Shown: positions 40,747 through 54,229 of the stretch, in pieces | Numbering within the stretch: the stretch's first letter is position 1 | How the letters are laid out: every line of letters starts with the position of its first letter | Origin: Pseudomonadales bacterium | GTDB taxonomy: Bacteria > Pseudomonadota > Gammaproteobacteria > Pseudomonadales > Azotimanducaceae | Assembly (NCBI GenBank): GCA_019090615.1 | Contig: JAHRVQ010000011.1 | Coordinates: 1 to 64,000, forward strand | Length of the DNA: 64,000 bases | Direction of reading: 5' to 3' | The notes under the pieces: model-generated | Seen by the model: the letters and a program-made list of their open reading frames with translations, nothing else | Told to the model about the DNA's origin: nothing | The model's database searches: none | Translations under genes and position numbers: made by a program

Positions 40747-42723
40747 TTAGATAACCTTGATGTCGGTTGCGGGCGATTTGAGTTTAAAGACCTGCTCTAC
40801 ATTAATTTTAACGCTGTCACCATTCTTACCTGATCCAAAGCCATCGTCACGAAAAACAACACGCAGTGGTTTGCTTGTCGCAAGCTGGGTGACAAATTCT
40901 TCGTTGATCCCTTCATCAAAACAAGCCACCAGTGCATTGTCATCGACAAAGAACACCTCCTTGCCCGCAATCTTTTCACGAATAATAGGAAGCGATAAGT
41001 CCACACCCCAATCAAGAAGTACCTGGAACAGTAAATCTTCTGACGACCGGTCTTTTTTGATATTGCCAATATGGGTATCAAACATATCGGGCTGGGTTTC
41101 ATCGGGTGAGATGTGAACATCTAGCATGTTGGAGCTAGCGATTTTGAATACACGGAAGCCTGTATCAAGGTTTTCGATGCCGTCTTTATTGGCATTGTCT
41201 TCTTTTATTTTTGTTCCTGCACGGCGAAGGCGTTCTTTGGATATTTCAGCAATATTTTTATAGCCTGCTTTGAAGGCTTCAGATATTTCGTCGGTTAATT
41301 CTGGGAGCTGCACTGAAATACATTGTCGAGTTCCGCCATCTTTTAAATTTAACTGCATAACGGCATGAGCCGTTGTGCCTGAACCAGAGAAAAAATCAAA
41401 AGCAATATCGTCCTTAGATAAAACAAAAGATAGATATTTCTCTATCAACGCAACGGGCTTCGGGTTGGTGAATGCGGTCTTAATTTCTGAAAATAGCTGT
41501 CTAACATCATAGGCACCCATGCGTCCATCAAGTATCTCAACACTTGATAATTTTTCCAAATAATCCTTAGCATAAACTTTCAGTTCAATAATTTTATCGT
41601 GACTGTTACCAAATAAAATTTTACCTTCCTCAAGTAACTTCGTCATTGTAGATTCAGGGAACCGATAACCCATTAACGGCTCTTTGCAAGGTGACCTTGT
41701 ATCAGGGTGAATAACATCATATCTATACCCCTCCTTCCCAGGGTTGTGGACGCTTTGACTTCCTGTATAAACCCCGCCAGCGTCAATATATTTATATCTA
41801 TCTAATGCTCCCAATTGCGACTTGTTATTTCGGAACCACTGGGAGTATGCCTTTTGAAGGCTGCCTTGATCTTTGTGTGTTGCGATCAATTCACTTCCAA
41901 TATTTATTAGGATATCTTTCACGTCTGAAAAATTGGATTTCCATACAGGCTCAAGCTTAGCTCTTGACTTGGCATAAACCACAATATACTCATGTTCTGT
42001 TGCTACATTCGTTGGATTATTATCGGTTACATTTTTCCAAATTATATTTCCAATAAAATTTTCCTCCCCGAATACCTCATGGCATATTTTCCGCGTATTA
42101 ATATTTTCATTTTCATCAATAGAAATGAAAATAACGCCATTATCACACAATAAATTGCGAGCTAATTTCAAGCGGGGATACATCATGGAAAGCCAATCTG
42201 AATGGTACCGCCCGTTACTATCAAGATTAGCTACAAGACGACGCCCCCCTTCATCACGTTGACCAGAGGCTTCGTCGAACTCTGCTTTATCTGCCGTAAA
42301 ATTATCGTTGTAAATAAAATCTTTACCCGTGTTATAGGGCGGGTCGATATAGATCATTTTAATTTTATCAAGATAGGTTTCTTGCAGAAGTTTCAACGCA
42401 TCAAGATTGTCACCTTCAATAAAGATATTTTTGGTGTTAGCAAAATCTACACTTTCATCACGGCAAGGGCGTAAAGTTTTAGAAATGGGCGTATTGGCTG
42501 TAACCAAAGCTTCACGCTTGCCCGGCCAGTTAAGGCTGTAACGCTCCTGTGAACCTTCAACGATTGAGCCAGATAGCTCTTGGCGTAAGGCATCAAAATC
42601 GATTGACCGTTCAAGCTCACCACTCTCATTATTCTTCTCAGTTACGCAATTAGGAAATAGCTCGGCTATTTTTTCGATATTTTCATTGGTGAAATTGGGT
42701 GTTTTCAAGTCTAGCTTTACCAT
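40747..42723 (-). CDS. mod: Type III DNA methyltransferase subunit Mod (N6-adenine)
   Basis: 658 residues. The catalytic motif DPPY lies at 127-130 (IDPPYNTG) and the SAM motif FFSGSG at about 444-449, so the order is motif IV before motif I (beta class, N6-adenine). The central part (about 230-420) is the target-recognition region and cannot be translated into a site by eye. Start ATG at 42723. It protects host DNA and supplies site specificity for Res. Confidence 0.95.
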   Translation of the reverse strand: MVKLDLKTPNFTNENIEKIAELFPNCVTEKNNESGELERSIDFDALRQELSGSIVEGSQERYSLNWPGKREALVTANTPISKTLRPCRDESVDFANTKNIFIEGDNLDALKLLQETYLDKIKMIYIDPPYNTGKDFIYNDNFTADKAEFDEASGQRDEGGRRLVANLDSNGRYHSDWLSMMYPRLKLARNLLCDNGVIFISIDENENINTRKICHEVFGEENFIGNIIWKNVTDNNPTNVATEHEYIVVYAKSRAKLEPVWKSNFSDVKDILINIGSELIATHKDQGSLQKAYSQWFRNNKSQLGALDRYKYIDAGGVYTGSQSVHNPGKEGYRYDVIHPDTRSPCKEPLMGYRFPESTMTKLLEEGKILFGNSHDKIIELKVYAKDYLEKLSSVEILDGRMGAYDVRQLFSEIKTAFTNPKPVALIEKYLSFVLSKDDIAFDFFSGSGTTAHAVMQLNLKDGGTRQCISVQLPELTDEISEAFKAGYKNIAEISKERLRRAGTKIKEDNANKDGIENLDTGFRVFKIASSNMLDVHISPDETQPDMFDTHIGNIKKDRSSEDLLFQVLLDWGVDLSLPIIREKIAGKEVFFVDDNALVACFDEGINEEFVTQLATSKPLRVVFRDDGFGSGKNGDSVKINVEQVFKLKSPATDIKVI

Positions 42724-42741
42724 GATTATTGTTGCCCCTCT

Positions 42742-43008
42742 TTATGCTTTATACTTTGCTTTTCCCGTGCGTGTTTCCAACTTGATGTATTCTTTATCCT
42801 TGGCTATAACTTGCCCCATTCGTTCTATATGGGCTTGCAGGCTTTCACCTTTTCTTGAGCCTAGCGGTATAAGTTCGCGCAATATGGGTTCATACAAGCC
42901 AGACAGGTTAAGCACAACAGGCAATTTTTGGTGCACTGATTTTTCAGGTAACCAATCTGTTTCAAAAATTTCGTTATCAACAACCCATTTAACAGTTCCC
43001 TGAAAATA
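42742..43008 (-). pseudogene. 5'-truncated DUF4391 gene remnant
   Basis: An open frame of about 88 residues without a plausible start, bounded upstream by a TGA at 43009-43011. It contains ETDWLPEKSVHQKLPVVL, SGLYEPILRELIPL, RKGESLQAHIERM and a charged end, matching the C-terminal half of DUF4391 proteins as I remember them; those are frequent companions of Type III systems and helicases. The N-terminal half is missing. It ends 18 bases before the mod start, in the same direction. Confidence 0.65.
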
Positions 43009-43270
43009 TCATTGAAGCCCATGACATCTGTTCTATTGGTCAAAGTCCAATGAATTTAGTATGGCATCCGTTGGGCGAAGTTTATTATTCAGGTTTGAGG
43101 CCTTACCTTCGTAGGCCAGTGCCAGCTAATTTCAAATACCTGGCAACCTCTTTCAAGGTTGATACTTTATCAGTCATGATTAACATCGAAGGAATGAATA
43201 AACGGAGCCAGTGAAGTACTACTCGGCTGATTTTTAGCGGTATTATGACCAGGTGATGTTTTCTGAAAAG

Positions 43271-44146
43271 TTACACTATATTCTGCACCTGTTCGCGCAT
43301 TTGCTCGATAATAACTTTTAATTCAACAGACTGGATTGAGGTATTGGCGGCAACTGCTTTGGATGAAAGTGTATTAGCTTCACGGTTTAATTCCTGCATA
43401 AGAAAATCCAGCCGGCGGCCTTTGGCTTTGGATTGTTGCAGGGTACGCCTTACCTCTTCAATATGCGTGTCAAGTCGGTCTATTTCTTCGGCGATGTCAG
43501 ATTTTTGGGCGAGATATACCAGTTCCTGTTCAAGCCGGCCCTTATCAACATCAACTTTTAGCTCCGTTAACCTGGCTTCTATTTTTTGTTTTTGTGACAA
43601 GGTTATTACTGGTACGTCGGCACGTACTGTCTGTACGATAGCTTCCAGTTGATCAAGTTTACTGAGGATGATTTTTTCTAACTCAGCCCCTTCGCGTTGT
43701 CGCATAGCAACTAGTGAGTCCAGGGCGGTTTTGAATGACGCTATTATTTGCTTGTTGCGCGCTGACTGGTCGACTTCCTGGTCTTTTAAGACACCGGGCC
43801 ATTTGAGTAGATCCAGTACACTCACTGTTTGCCCGATGGGATTGTCAGAACCGCTATCAGCTAAAATATTATTGGTCTGTTCTATTGCTGTTTTGAGTTT
43901 GCGCAGCTGGATCTCGTCAATCACTAAATCGTTGCTTACATCAGCATCGAAATTAACTCTGATGAAGCAGTCTACCTTGCCTCGACTGAGGCGATTTCTA
44001 AGAATAGTGCGGAGTTCAGGTTCTACGGTGCGGCAAGTTTCTGGGATTTTAAAAGTAGTATCGAGGTATCGATGGTTGACGGAGCGAATTTCCCAGGAAA
44101 TATTGCCTGATTCAATGCGCGTGAAAGCGGTCATACTATTGGTCAT
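43271..44146 (-). CDS. yicC: YicC family endoribonuclease-like protein
   Basis: 291 residues from the ATG at 44146 (MTNSMTAFTR), the usual YicC beginning; the frame extends 25 codons upstream but those residues are not conserved. SVNHRYLDTTFKIPE, RLSRGKVDCFIRV and the C-terminal GRRLDFLMQELNREANTLSSKA are hallmarks. YicC proteins have been linked to stress survival and, in E. coli, to RNA degradation. It diverges from rph; its normal follower gmk is now 6.3 kb away. Confidence 0.95.
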   Translation of the reverse strand: MTNSMTAFTRIESGNISWEIRSVNHRYLDTTFKIPETCRTVEPELRTILRNRLSRGKVDCFIRVNFDADVSNDLVIDEIQLRKLKTAIEQTNNILADSGSDNPIGQTVSVLDLLKWPGVLKDQEVDQSARNKQIIASFKTALDSLVAMRQREGAELEKIILSKLDQLEAIVQTVRADVPVITLSQKQKIEARLTELKVDVDKGRLEQELVYLAQKSDIAEEIDRLDTHIEEVRRTLQQSKAKGRRLDFLMQELNREANTLSSKAVAANTSIQSVELKVIIEQMREQVQNIV

Positions 44147-44311
44147 ATTATTATCTTTGCAGCGGGCTAAAATATATAGGCCAAGTATAATGTTTTTTCT
44201 CGGTTGCTGGGCATCTGGCACTAAATACTTTGATAAAGTCTGCAGCCAGGCATAAAAACAGCTATCGGGGCATTAAACTCATTAAATAAAGATCAACTTG
44301 AAGGAGAATGT

Positions 44312-45025
44312 ATGGCTTTTAAACGTCCAGGTGATCGGTCATTAGATCAACTGCGTAATATATCGTTAGAGCGTGGATATACAAAACATGCGGAAGGATC
44401 TGTATTAGTAGCTTTTGGCGACACCAAGGTCATATGTACGGCAAGTGTTACCAAAGGAGTGCCATCTTTTTTGCGCGGTAGTGGTCAGGGCTGGATAACG
44501 TCTGAATATGGAATGTTGCCAAGGTCGACCAATACGCGAATGGATCGAGAGGCCGCCAAAGGTAAACAGGGCGGGCGAACAGTAGAGATTCAACGCCTCA
44601 TCGGCCGTTCGCTACGTACTTGCGTAGATATGAAACAATTAGGTGAGCATACTATCAAGATTGACTGTGATGTTATTCAGGCCGATGGCGGTACTCGAAC
44701 TGCTTCGATCACAGGCGCTTGTGTGGCACTTTATGATGCCATGACGAAAATTGGCAAACAGGCGGCTTTTAGCCAATTTGTGGCAGCTGTTTCTGTGGGT
44801 GTTATTAGTGGCCAGGTATTATTGGACCTGGAATATGTGGAAGACTCAAAAGCCGATACCGATATGAATGTTGTAATGGCATCGGATGGTAAGTTTATTG
44901 AAATACAGGGGACAGCGGAAGGTACGCCATTTAGCCGACCGGAGTTGAATGAAATGTTGGCTTTGGCCGAACAAGGCATCGCGGCGCTTATTCAAGCGCA
45001 GAAATCGGTACTGGGGGTAGAATAA
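44312..45025 (+). CDS. rph: Ribonuclease PH
   Basis: 237 residues. The family motifs [34 protein letters not shown] and [18 protein letters not shown] are complete, so it is not the truncated form found in E. coli K-12. It trims tRNA 3' ends with phosphate. GAAGGAG precedes the ATG. Its stop overlaps the pyrE start by one base. Confidence 0.98.
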   Translation: MAFKRPGDRSLDQLRNISLERGYTKHAEGSVLVAFGDTKVICTASVTKGVPSFLRGSGQGWITSEYGMLPRSTNTRMDREAAKGKQGGRTVEIQRLIGRSLRTCVDMKQLGEHTIKIDCDVIQADGGTRTASITGACVALYDAMTKIGKQAAFSQFVAAVSVGVISGQVLLDLEYVEDSKADTDMNVVMASDGKFIEIQGTAEGTPFSRPELNEMLALAEQGIAALIQAQKSVLGVE

Positions 45026-45675
45026 TGTTAGCGGATTACCAGACAGCATTTATTGATTTTGCAATCTCAAATGATGTACTGAAATTTGGCGAATTTACGT
45101 TGAAGTCTGGTCGAATTAGCCCGTATTTTTTTAATGCGGGTGCTTTTGCTTCTGGCAAAGCACTGGCAACGCTGGGGACATTTTATGCGCAGGCATTAAT
45201 TGCTTCAGGGCTTGAATATGATGTACTGTTTGGGCCTGCTTATAAGGGTATTCCACTTGTTTCTGCGACGGTGATTGCACTTGCAACCGATCATGATATT
45301 TCGGTGCCCTATGTATTTAATCGTAAGGAGCAGAAAAATCATGGCGAAGGTGGTTTGTTAGTCGGTGCTCCCCTGCATGGTAAGGCGGTAATTATCGATG
45401 ATGTAATAACCGCAGGTACGGCAATTCGCGAAGTGATTAACATTATACAGCCCACAGAAGCGACGATCTCAGGGGTACTTGTGGCGATAGATCGGCAGGA
45501 AAAGGGCGAACGTCAATTTTCTGCTATCCAGGAGGTCCAACGGGAGTATGGTATACCGGTTGTGAGTATCGTCAAGCTTGAGCATATTGTGCAATACCTT
45601 CAGGTCAATGAAAGCTATGCTGAGGCATTGACCCAGGTTGAGGAGTATCGAAAAAGATATGGTGTTGGGTTTTAA
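45025..45675 (+). CDS. pyrE: Orotate phosphoribosyltransferase
   Basis: 216 residues. The PRPP-binding motif [12 protein letters not shown] lies at about 123-134, and the N-terminal [16 protein letters not shown] and [10 protein letters not shown] are standard. It makes orotidine monophosphate in pyrimidine synthesis. It is coupled to rph by a TAATG overlap, as in E. coli, though no attenuator is visible in that junction. Confidence 0.98.
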   Translation: MLADYQTAFIDFAISNDVLKFGEFTLKSGRISPYFFNAGAFASGKALATLGTFYAQALIASGLEYDVLFGPAYKGIPLVSATVIALATDHDISVPYVFNRKEQKNHGEGGLLVGAPLHGKAVIIDDVITAGTAIREVINIIQPTEATISGVLVAIDRQEKGERQFSAIQEVQREYGIPVVSIVKLEHIVQYLQVNESYAEALTQVEEYRKRYGVGF

Positions 45676-46366
45676 CGTGGACGCTGGCCTTGTCTCCGAT
45701 ATTGAAAAGATCGCTGATATCGGCAAGGGTAGTAAGACCCCTGCCTTATGGTTTTGTATTAACGCCTTTGTGTGTTTACTCGTCCTATCCATGTTTGCCG
45801 GTAGTGTGAGTGCTGAGCTCTATAAATATATCAATGACGATGGTGTGGTCGTGCTCGATAGTCAGATACCGGCAAGGTTTGTCAAGAATGGATATACGGT
45901 ACTCAGTGTTAGCGGTAACGTTATTGAAGTTATCCCACGAATATTAACCGCCGAGGAATTAGCAATACAAGAGCAGCATTCAGCAATTGAAATAGCGAAC
46001 GCACGCCGTGCAGAAGAAAAAAAACAATATGATGAACACTTGATGATTATGTATTCAAGTCCCCAGGAGGTTATTGATTCACGCAATGCCACTATGGTAA
46101 AAATTGAAAACCATCAATTGCGGGTTGAGCAAAAATTGTCGCGTTTAAATGCTGATAAGCTGGTATTAGAGTTGAAGTTTGCAAATATTGAACGTGCTGG
46201 GGGCAAGATTACTGCGGCAAAATTTGACCAGATACAGCGAGTCGAAGAACTGATTAAACGCAGTGAAGCAGAGGTTAAAATCAGCGCAGAAGATAAAGTT
46301 CTAGTTGACGCTAAATTTGCGCTGGAGTTAAAGCGCGTCCAAGAACTGTATGATAAAACTCGATAG
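45659..46366 (+). CDS. DUF4124-like exported protein with coiled coil
   Basis: 235 residues from the ATG at 45659, overlapping the pyrE end; a start at GTG 45677 is also possible. A hydrophobic segment (about 27-45, ending FAGSVSAEL) looks like a signal peptide or anchor with a long N-region. It is followed by [17 protein letters not shown], the DUF4124 pattern, then a charged helical region of about 120 residues likely to form a coiled coil. DUF4124 genes near pyrE occur in pseudomonads. Function unknown; probably periplasmic. Confidence 0.75.
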   Translation: MVLGFNVDAGLVSDIEKIADIGKGSKTPALWFCINAFVCLLVLSMFAGSVSAELYKYINDDGVVVLDSQIPARFVKNGYTVLSVSGNVIEVIPRILTAEELAIQEQHSAIEIANARRAEEKKQYDEHLMIMYSSPQEVIDSRNATMVKIENHQLRVEQKLSRLNADKLVLELKFANIERAGGKITAAKFDQIQRVEELIKRSEAEVKISAEDKVLVDAKFALELKRVQELYDKTR

Positions 46367-46385
46367 GCTATTTTTGGCCAACTAT

Positions 46386-46479
46386 TGCATAGCGAAACAA
46401 TGCATAACGAAATAATGCATAACGAAATAATGCATAACGAAAGATAGCATAGCGAACTAAAGCTTAACGAAAGATAGCC
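46386..46479 (-). repeat. 15-bp tandem array overlapping the slmA stop codon
   Basis: On the plus strand: TGCATAGCGAAACAA (46386), two copies of TGCATAACGAAATAA (46401, 46416), TGCATAACGAAAGATA (46431), GCATAGCGAACTAAA (46447) and GCTTAACGAAAGATAGCC (46462-46479). The last unit encodes the final residues AIFR and the TAA of slmA on the minus strand. It fills the gap between the convergent DUF4124-like and slmA genes. Confidence 0.9.
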
Positions 46480-47057
46480 TGGCTCAATGTTTGCCATTGT
46501 AGGTCCCAGTCTTGGGTGGGAATTTTACTAAAATCACTTCTAACGAACTGGCTAATTCGGCCTTCAGCGCAGGCTAACATAAGGTTTGCTGCGGCGTTAT
46601 ATTTAATAAGCGGCTGGTCTTCGTTCCTTAATTCTGCTTCGCGTAATATTTGCTTAATCTGAGTTTCAATTCGGTCGAAGAATTGTGCCACACGGATTCG
46701 TAATCTGTCAGTTTCTCCTGCTAGCGGGTCGCCTGTCAGGATTCTGGTGATGCCTGGGTTTCTTTCCGTGAAGGTCAATAAGAGATGTAGAACTTGTCCG
46801 CATTTCAATTGGGTGGTCGATTCATCGGCAATGATGCGATTTATTCGACTAAAAATAGTTTCCTCTATAAATTCAATTAAGCCCTCAAACATTTTGGCTT
46901 TACTTGGGAAGTGTCGATACAGGGCTGCTTCCGAGACGCCGACCTGTCTTGCAAGGCCGGCAGTTGTAATGCGTTTCCCGGGTGATTTTTCGAGCATTTC
47001 AGCCAGCGCCTGTAAGATCTGCTGTTTGCGAGAAACTTTAGTATTGCCACTGTTCAT
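46464..47057 (-). CDS. slmA: Nucleoid occlusion factor SlmA (TetR family)
   Basis: 197 residues. The N-terminal helix-turn-helix TTAGLARQVGVSEAALYRHFPSKAKM matches SlmA, as do GLIEFIEETIFSRI and the C-terminal SDFSKIPTQDWD. SlmA binds specific DNA sites and blocks FtsZ ring formation over unsegregated DNA. It follows argB on the same strand; the gap between them is filled by an 18-bp tandem array, and its own stop lies in another array. Confidence 0.96.
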   Translation of the reverse strand: MNSGNTKVSRKQQILQALAEMLEKSPGKRITTAGLARQVGVSEAALYRHFPSKAKMFEGLIEFIEETIFSRINRIIADESTTQLKCGQVLHLLLTFTERNPGITRILTGDPLAGETDRLRIRVAQFFDRIETQIKQILREAELRNEDQPLIKYNAAANLMLACAEGRISQFVRSDFSKIPTQDWDLQWQTLSQAIFR

Positions 47058-47076
47058 TGTTTAAATACCTGTTGTG

Positions 47077-50732
<3,656 letters not shown>

Positions 50733-50741
50733 TCGAATCCC

Positions 50742-51197
50742 CTATAGTCTGCCAGATGATCCAAAGCCATCTTCGCCTCGTTCGGTCTCGGCGAAATCAT
50801 TTACTATGGTAAAGGAAGTTTGCTGTACCGGTACAATTACCATTTGAGCAATCCTGTCACCCGGTGTGATGGAGAACTCTGTTTTCCCCCTGTTCCAGCA
50901 CGAAATCATTAGTTCGCCTTGATAGTCTGAGTCAATTAACCCCACCAGGTTGCCTAAAACGATACCGTGTTTATGGCCTAAGCCTGAACGGGGCAATATA
51001 AGTGCGGCATAACCGGGGTCGGCCAGATAGATGGCGATTCCGGTTGGAATTAATTTGCAGTCTCCTGGTGTTAACGTTATCTCAGATTCGATACAAGCAC
51101 GTAGATCCAGCCCTGCGCTGCCCTCAGTAGAGTAGCCTGGTAAAGGAATAGAGTCGCCTATAAGCGCGCTAAGAATTTTAACCTGTAGTTCTTTCAT
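50742..51197 (-). CDS. dut: Deoxyuridine 5'-triphosphate nucleotidohydrolase
   Basis: 151 residues from the ATG at 51197, whose ATGA overlaps the coaBC stop; the longer frame upstream lies inside coaBC and is rejected. Motifs: [43 protein letters not shown] and the C-terminal [10 protein letters not shown] arm. It hydrolyses dUTP to dUMP and keeps uracil out of DNA. Confidence 0.98.
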   Translation of the reverse strand: MKELQVKILSALIGDSIPLPGYSTEGSAGLDLRACIESEITLTPGDCKLIPTGIAIYLADPGYAALILPRSGLGHKHGIVLGNLVGLIDSDYQGELMISCWNRGKTEFSITPGDRIAQMVIVPVQQTSFTIVNDFAETERGEDGFGSSGRL

Positions 51198-52429
51198 CTG
51201 TTTGTATCGCTGGGTGAGGTTTTTGCTGCTAATTTTTCGGCGATGGTCTGAATAATTTTGCTGGCAATGTTGCGTTTGGACATTTGTGGTAAGACCTTCT
51301 CGCCTGTTGGCCAAATAATAGTTGTCGCGTTGTTTTCGCTATTAAAGCCGATAGCTTTATCGGCAACGTTGTTGGCTATGATCATATCGAGGTTTTTTTT
51401 CTTTAATTTAGTTTTTGCGTATTGTGTAAGGTTTTCAGTTTCAGCAGCAAAGCCAACGGTAAAAGGTCGTGGCTGGGTTTTAGCTACGCTGGCAATTATG
51501 TCGGGGTTTTCTTTTAATTCGATACGCATTGACTGGACGGTTTGGTCGCTGTTCTTTTTTATTTTTTGTTCGGCAACAGCGACTGGTTTAAAATCTGCCA
51601 CCGCTGCGACGCCAATAAATACATCGCAACCATCAAGTTCTGCCAATACCGCAGCGAGCATATCGTCGGCACTGATGATATCGATGGTTTGAATTCTCTC
51701 TGGTGGGGTGAGGTTTGTTGGTCCAGAAATTAAAATAACTTCTGCGCCAGCTTCAACCGCGGCCTCAGCAATCGCGTAGCCCTGTTTGCCAGAACTATGG
51801 TTGCTGATATAGCGAACTGGGTCGATCGCTTCGCGCGTGGGGCCAGCAGTAATCAGAACTTTTTTACCGGCTAAAATCGTCGATGGGAAAAATTGAGAGA
51901 CTTTTTGTACCAGGCTATCTACATCTAGCAAGCGGCCCTGGCCGATTTCTCCGCAAGCTTGTAGGCCACTCTCTGGGCCAAACAGAAGTACATTGGAGGT
52001 TTCTATAGCGCGAATATTTGCCTGGGTTTGGTTATTTGACCACATGGCCTGATTCATGGCTGGTGCGATAGCTATCTGACATTCGGCCGCCAGGCAAACT
52101 GTGGTTAGTAGGTCGTTTCCCAGGCCGCCGTTATATCGGGCAATAAAATCGGCGCTGGCGGGGGCAATCAATATTAAATCTGCCCATCGTGCAAGTTCGA
52201 TATGCCCCATGACTGATTCAGTTTCTGTGTCCAGTATATTGAGATGTACTGGGTATCCCGATAATGCCTGCATTGTTAGTGGGGTGATAAATTCAGTGGC
52301 TGCTTGCGTCATTACAACCCGCACACTTGCCCCCTGATCCTGTAATCTGCGAACCAGTTCTGCGGATTTATAGGCGGCAATGCCGCCAGTGACACCTAAC
52401 AATATTCTTTTGTTTGTTAAATGTTTCAT
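51194..52429 (-). CDS. coaBC: Bifunctional phosphopantothenoylcysteine decarboxylase / synthetase
   Basis: 411 residues. The CoaC domain (1 to about 190) contains [14 protein letters not shown], the conserved His in [14 protein letters not shown] (APAMNQAMW) and the cysteine in [13 protein letters not shown]. The CoaB synthetase domain begins at [22 protein letters not shown]. Together they convert 4'-phosphopantothenate to 4'-phosphopantetheine for coenzyme A. It is translationally coupled to dut. Confidence 0.98.
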   Translation of the reverse strand: MKHLTNKRILLGVTGGIAAYKSAELVRRLQDQGASVRVVMTQAATEFITPLTMQALSGYPVHLNILDTETESVMGHIELARWADLILIAPASADFIARYNGGLGNDLLTTVCLAAECQIAIAPAMNQAMWSNNQTQANIRAIETSNVLLFGPESGLQACGEIGQGRLLDVDSLVQKVSQFFPSTILAGKKVLITAGPTREAIDPVRYISNHSSGKQGYAIAEAAVEAGAEVILISGPTNLTPPERIQTIDIISADDMLAAVLAELDGCDVFIGVAAVADFKPVAVAEQKIKKNSDQTVQSMRIELKENPDIIASVAKTQPRPFTVGFAAETENLTQYAKTKLKKKNLDMIIANNVADKAIGFNSENNATTIIWPTGEKVLPQMSKRNIASKIIQTIAEKLAAKTSPSDTNR

Positions 52430-52685
52430 GTTTTTAATTCAATTTATCTGAATGGAGGATGGGCATAAGCGCACATGATTAATCATCTTTGGATGACATA
52501 TTTAGGCTCAATTTTAGAGGATAAAGATAGCATTGAAAGACCAACGGTGTAAGTGCTTCTTTACTAATCTGTATGTTGATTTCTGGACGTCAAAGATACC
52601 GCCCGGGCAGATTAATAATGGGCGGTAATTTTGACGGGTGTATTAGCCAGGCACTGGTATGCGGTAAAACTGATGGGGGACAATT

Positions 52686-53360
52686 ATGGCCTTAGTAGAC
52701 TGGCCTACGCTAGAAAGACCGAGAGAGAAATTGGTGGCGTTAGGGCCGAGTGCCTTGTCGGATGCGGAATTGTTAGCGATATTTCTTCGCACAGGTGTCA
52801 AAGGCATGCCTGTAATGGAGCTTGCGCGTAAGTTATTAATTGACTTCGGGGGTTTATCTGGCTTGTTGAGGGCGGACTATCAGCAGCTCACCGGTACAGT
52901 TGGGGTTGGCCTGGCAAAGTATGTGCAGCTTAAAGCAGCGCTTGAATTGACTGAACGATATTTACAGTCTGGCTTGCAAAGAGGGGCAGTTATTTCTGAC
53001 CCGAATGCGACTCGGCAGTATCTAAAAACCAGGATGAAAGGTTATGAACGCGAAGTATTTGCCTGCATGTACCTGGATAATCAACATAGATTAATACGTT
53101 ACGAAGAGTTATTTTTTGGCACCATTGATGGGGCCACGGTGCATCCTCGAGAGGTTGTTAAGCGGGCGCTGGAAAATAATGCTGCGGCAGTGATTTTTGC
53201 GCATAATCATCCATCGGGAATTGCCGAGCCGAGCCAGGCAGACAGGCGTATCACTGAACGCCTTAAAGCTGCTTTGGCGATGATCGATGTACGGGTGCTG
53301 GATCATTTCATTGTGGGTGATGAAAGTGTTTTGTCTTTTGCGGAACGGGGGATATTGTGA
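52686..53360 (+). CDS. radC: RadC family JAB-domain protein
   Basis: 224 residues. A helix-hairpin-helix N-terminus (LRADYQQLTGTVGVGLAKYVQL) is followed by the JAMM metalloprotease-like motif HNHPSGIAEPSQAD at about 173-186. Despite the name, a role in DNA repair is not established. It diverges from coaBC and precedes rpmB, its usual place. The stop falls in the left arm of a 9-bp inverted repeat (53351-53359 with 53377-53385). Confidence 0.95.
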   Translation: MALVDWPTLERPREKLVALGPSALSDAELLAIFLRTGVKGMPVMELARKLLIDFGGLSGLLRADYQQLTGTVGVGLAKYVQLKAALELTERYLQSGLQRGAVISDPNATRQYLKTRMKGYEREVFACMYLDNQHRLIRYEELFFGTIDGATVHPREVVKRALENNAAAVIFAHNHPSGIAEPSQADRRITERLKAALAMIDVRVLDHFIVGDESVLSFAERGIL

Positions 53361-53532
53361 ATCGCTAAATATTGGGCACAATATCGTTAATTGAGGTCGG
53401 CTGAATTTGAACTTAGGCTGGCGTTCTGGTATAAAGCACGGCTCTCAGCAGCAGCTCATATATGGGGATGTTGCGAGTTTCATTTTTCCCGGCCAGGGGA
53501 TATTCAGTTAAGCGATTATAAAGGCAATAGAC

Positions 53533-53769
53533 ATGTCCAAGGTATGTCAGGTAACGGGCAAGCGTCCGATTACTGGAAATAATGTTTCACACGCAAATAA
53601 TAGAACGCGGCGTCGTTTTTTACCGAATGTACACGACCATAAGTTTTGGATGGATAGTGAGAGTCGGTTCATTAAATTAAGGGTATCTGCGAAGGGCATG
53701 CGGATCATTGATAAAAAAGGTATCGAACAGGTGATATCTGATATTCGAGCGCGTGGCGATAAAATTTAA
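53533..53769 (+). CDS. rpmB: 50S ribosomal protein L28
   Basis: 78 residues beginning [20 protein letters not shown], with [11 protein letters not shown] and [15 protein letters not shown], all L28 signatures. Only one cysteine remains, the zinc-free form usual in gammaproteobacteria. It is followed after about 200 bases by rpmG. Confidence 0.98.
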   Translation: MSKVCQVTGKRPITGNNVSHANNRTRRRFLPNVHDHKFWMDSESRFIKLRVSAKGMRIIDKKGIEQVISDIRARGDKI

Positions 53770-53971
53770 TTTTTGGCGCCGTTATCACTGTTATTTTTGG
53801 TTCTGGTAAACGAGCGCTAGAATTTACACTGTACTAGAATTTAGATGGTATAGGTTGGGACACAGCACCTATACATAACAGTATTATTGTATTGCCCGGT
53901 ATTTGATGCAGCGGCGCCAGGACTTAGATCAGTTGAGTCCGAAATAACTATTACAAGAGAGAAAATGAGAT

Positions 53972-54127
53972 ATGCGAGATAAGATAAAGTTAGTGTCTTC
54001 AGCAGGCACGGGTCATTATTACACGACTACAAAAAACAAGCGCACCATGCCTGATAAAATGGAAATAAAGAAGTTTGATCCTGTAGTGCGTAAGCATGTG
54101 ATGTATAAAGAATCTAAGATCAAATAA
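53972..54127 (+). CDS. rpmG: 50S ribosomal protein L33
   Basis: 51 residues: [23 protein letters not shown] through [15 protein letters not shown]. It has no cysteine pairs, so it is the zinc-independent form. It is too short for many ORF cut-offs but is unmistakable; AGAGAG precedes the ATG. Together with rpmB it forms the usual L28-L33 pair. Confidence 0.98.
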   Translation: MRDKIKLVSSAGTGHYYTTTKNKRTMPDKMEIKKFDPVVRKHVMYKESKIK

Positions 54128-54203
54128 ATTATTGTTAGAACCAGTTTGCTAAAAAGCTTAGGCGCTAGCTGGACCGTAATTTGTTTGATCGAATGATGTA
54201 ATT

Positions 54204-54229
54204 ACAACTAGCGTATTAATGCTAGTTGT
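54204..54229. terminator. Possible hairpin between convergent rpmG and hydantoinase-like gene
   Basis: Perfect 9-bp stem ACAACTAGC (54204-54212) and GCTAGTTGT (54221-54229) with an 8-base loop. There is no good T run on either side, so termination is only a possibility. Confidence 0.35.

Noticed and set aside
51198-51314. N-terminal extension of Dut
   Set aside because: It lies wholly inside coaBC; the ATGA overlap at 51194-51197 gives the canonical start.
53351-53385. Inverted repeat GATATTGTG/CACAATATC over the radC stop as a terminator
   Set aside because: 17-base loop, AT-rich stem and no T run; could be chance or weak structure only.
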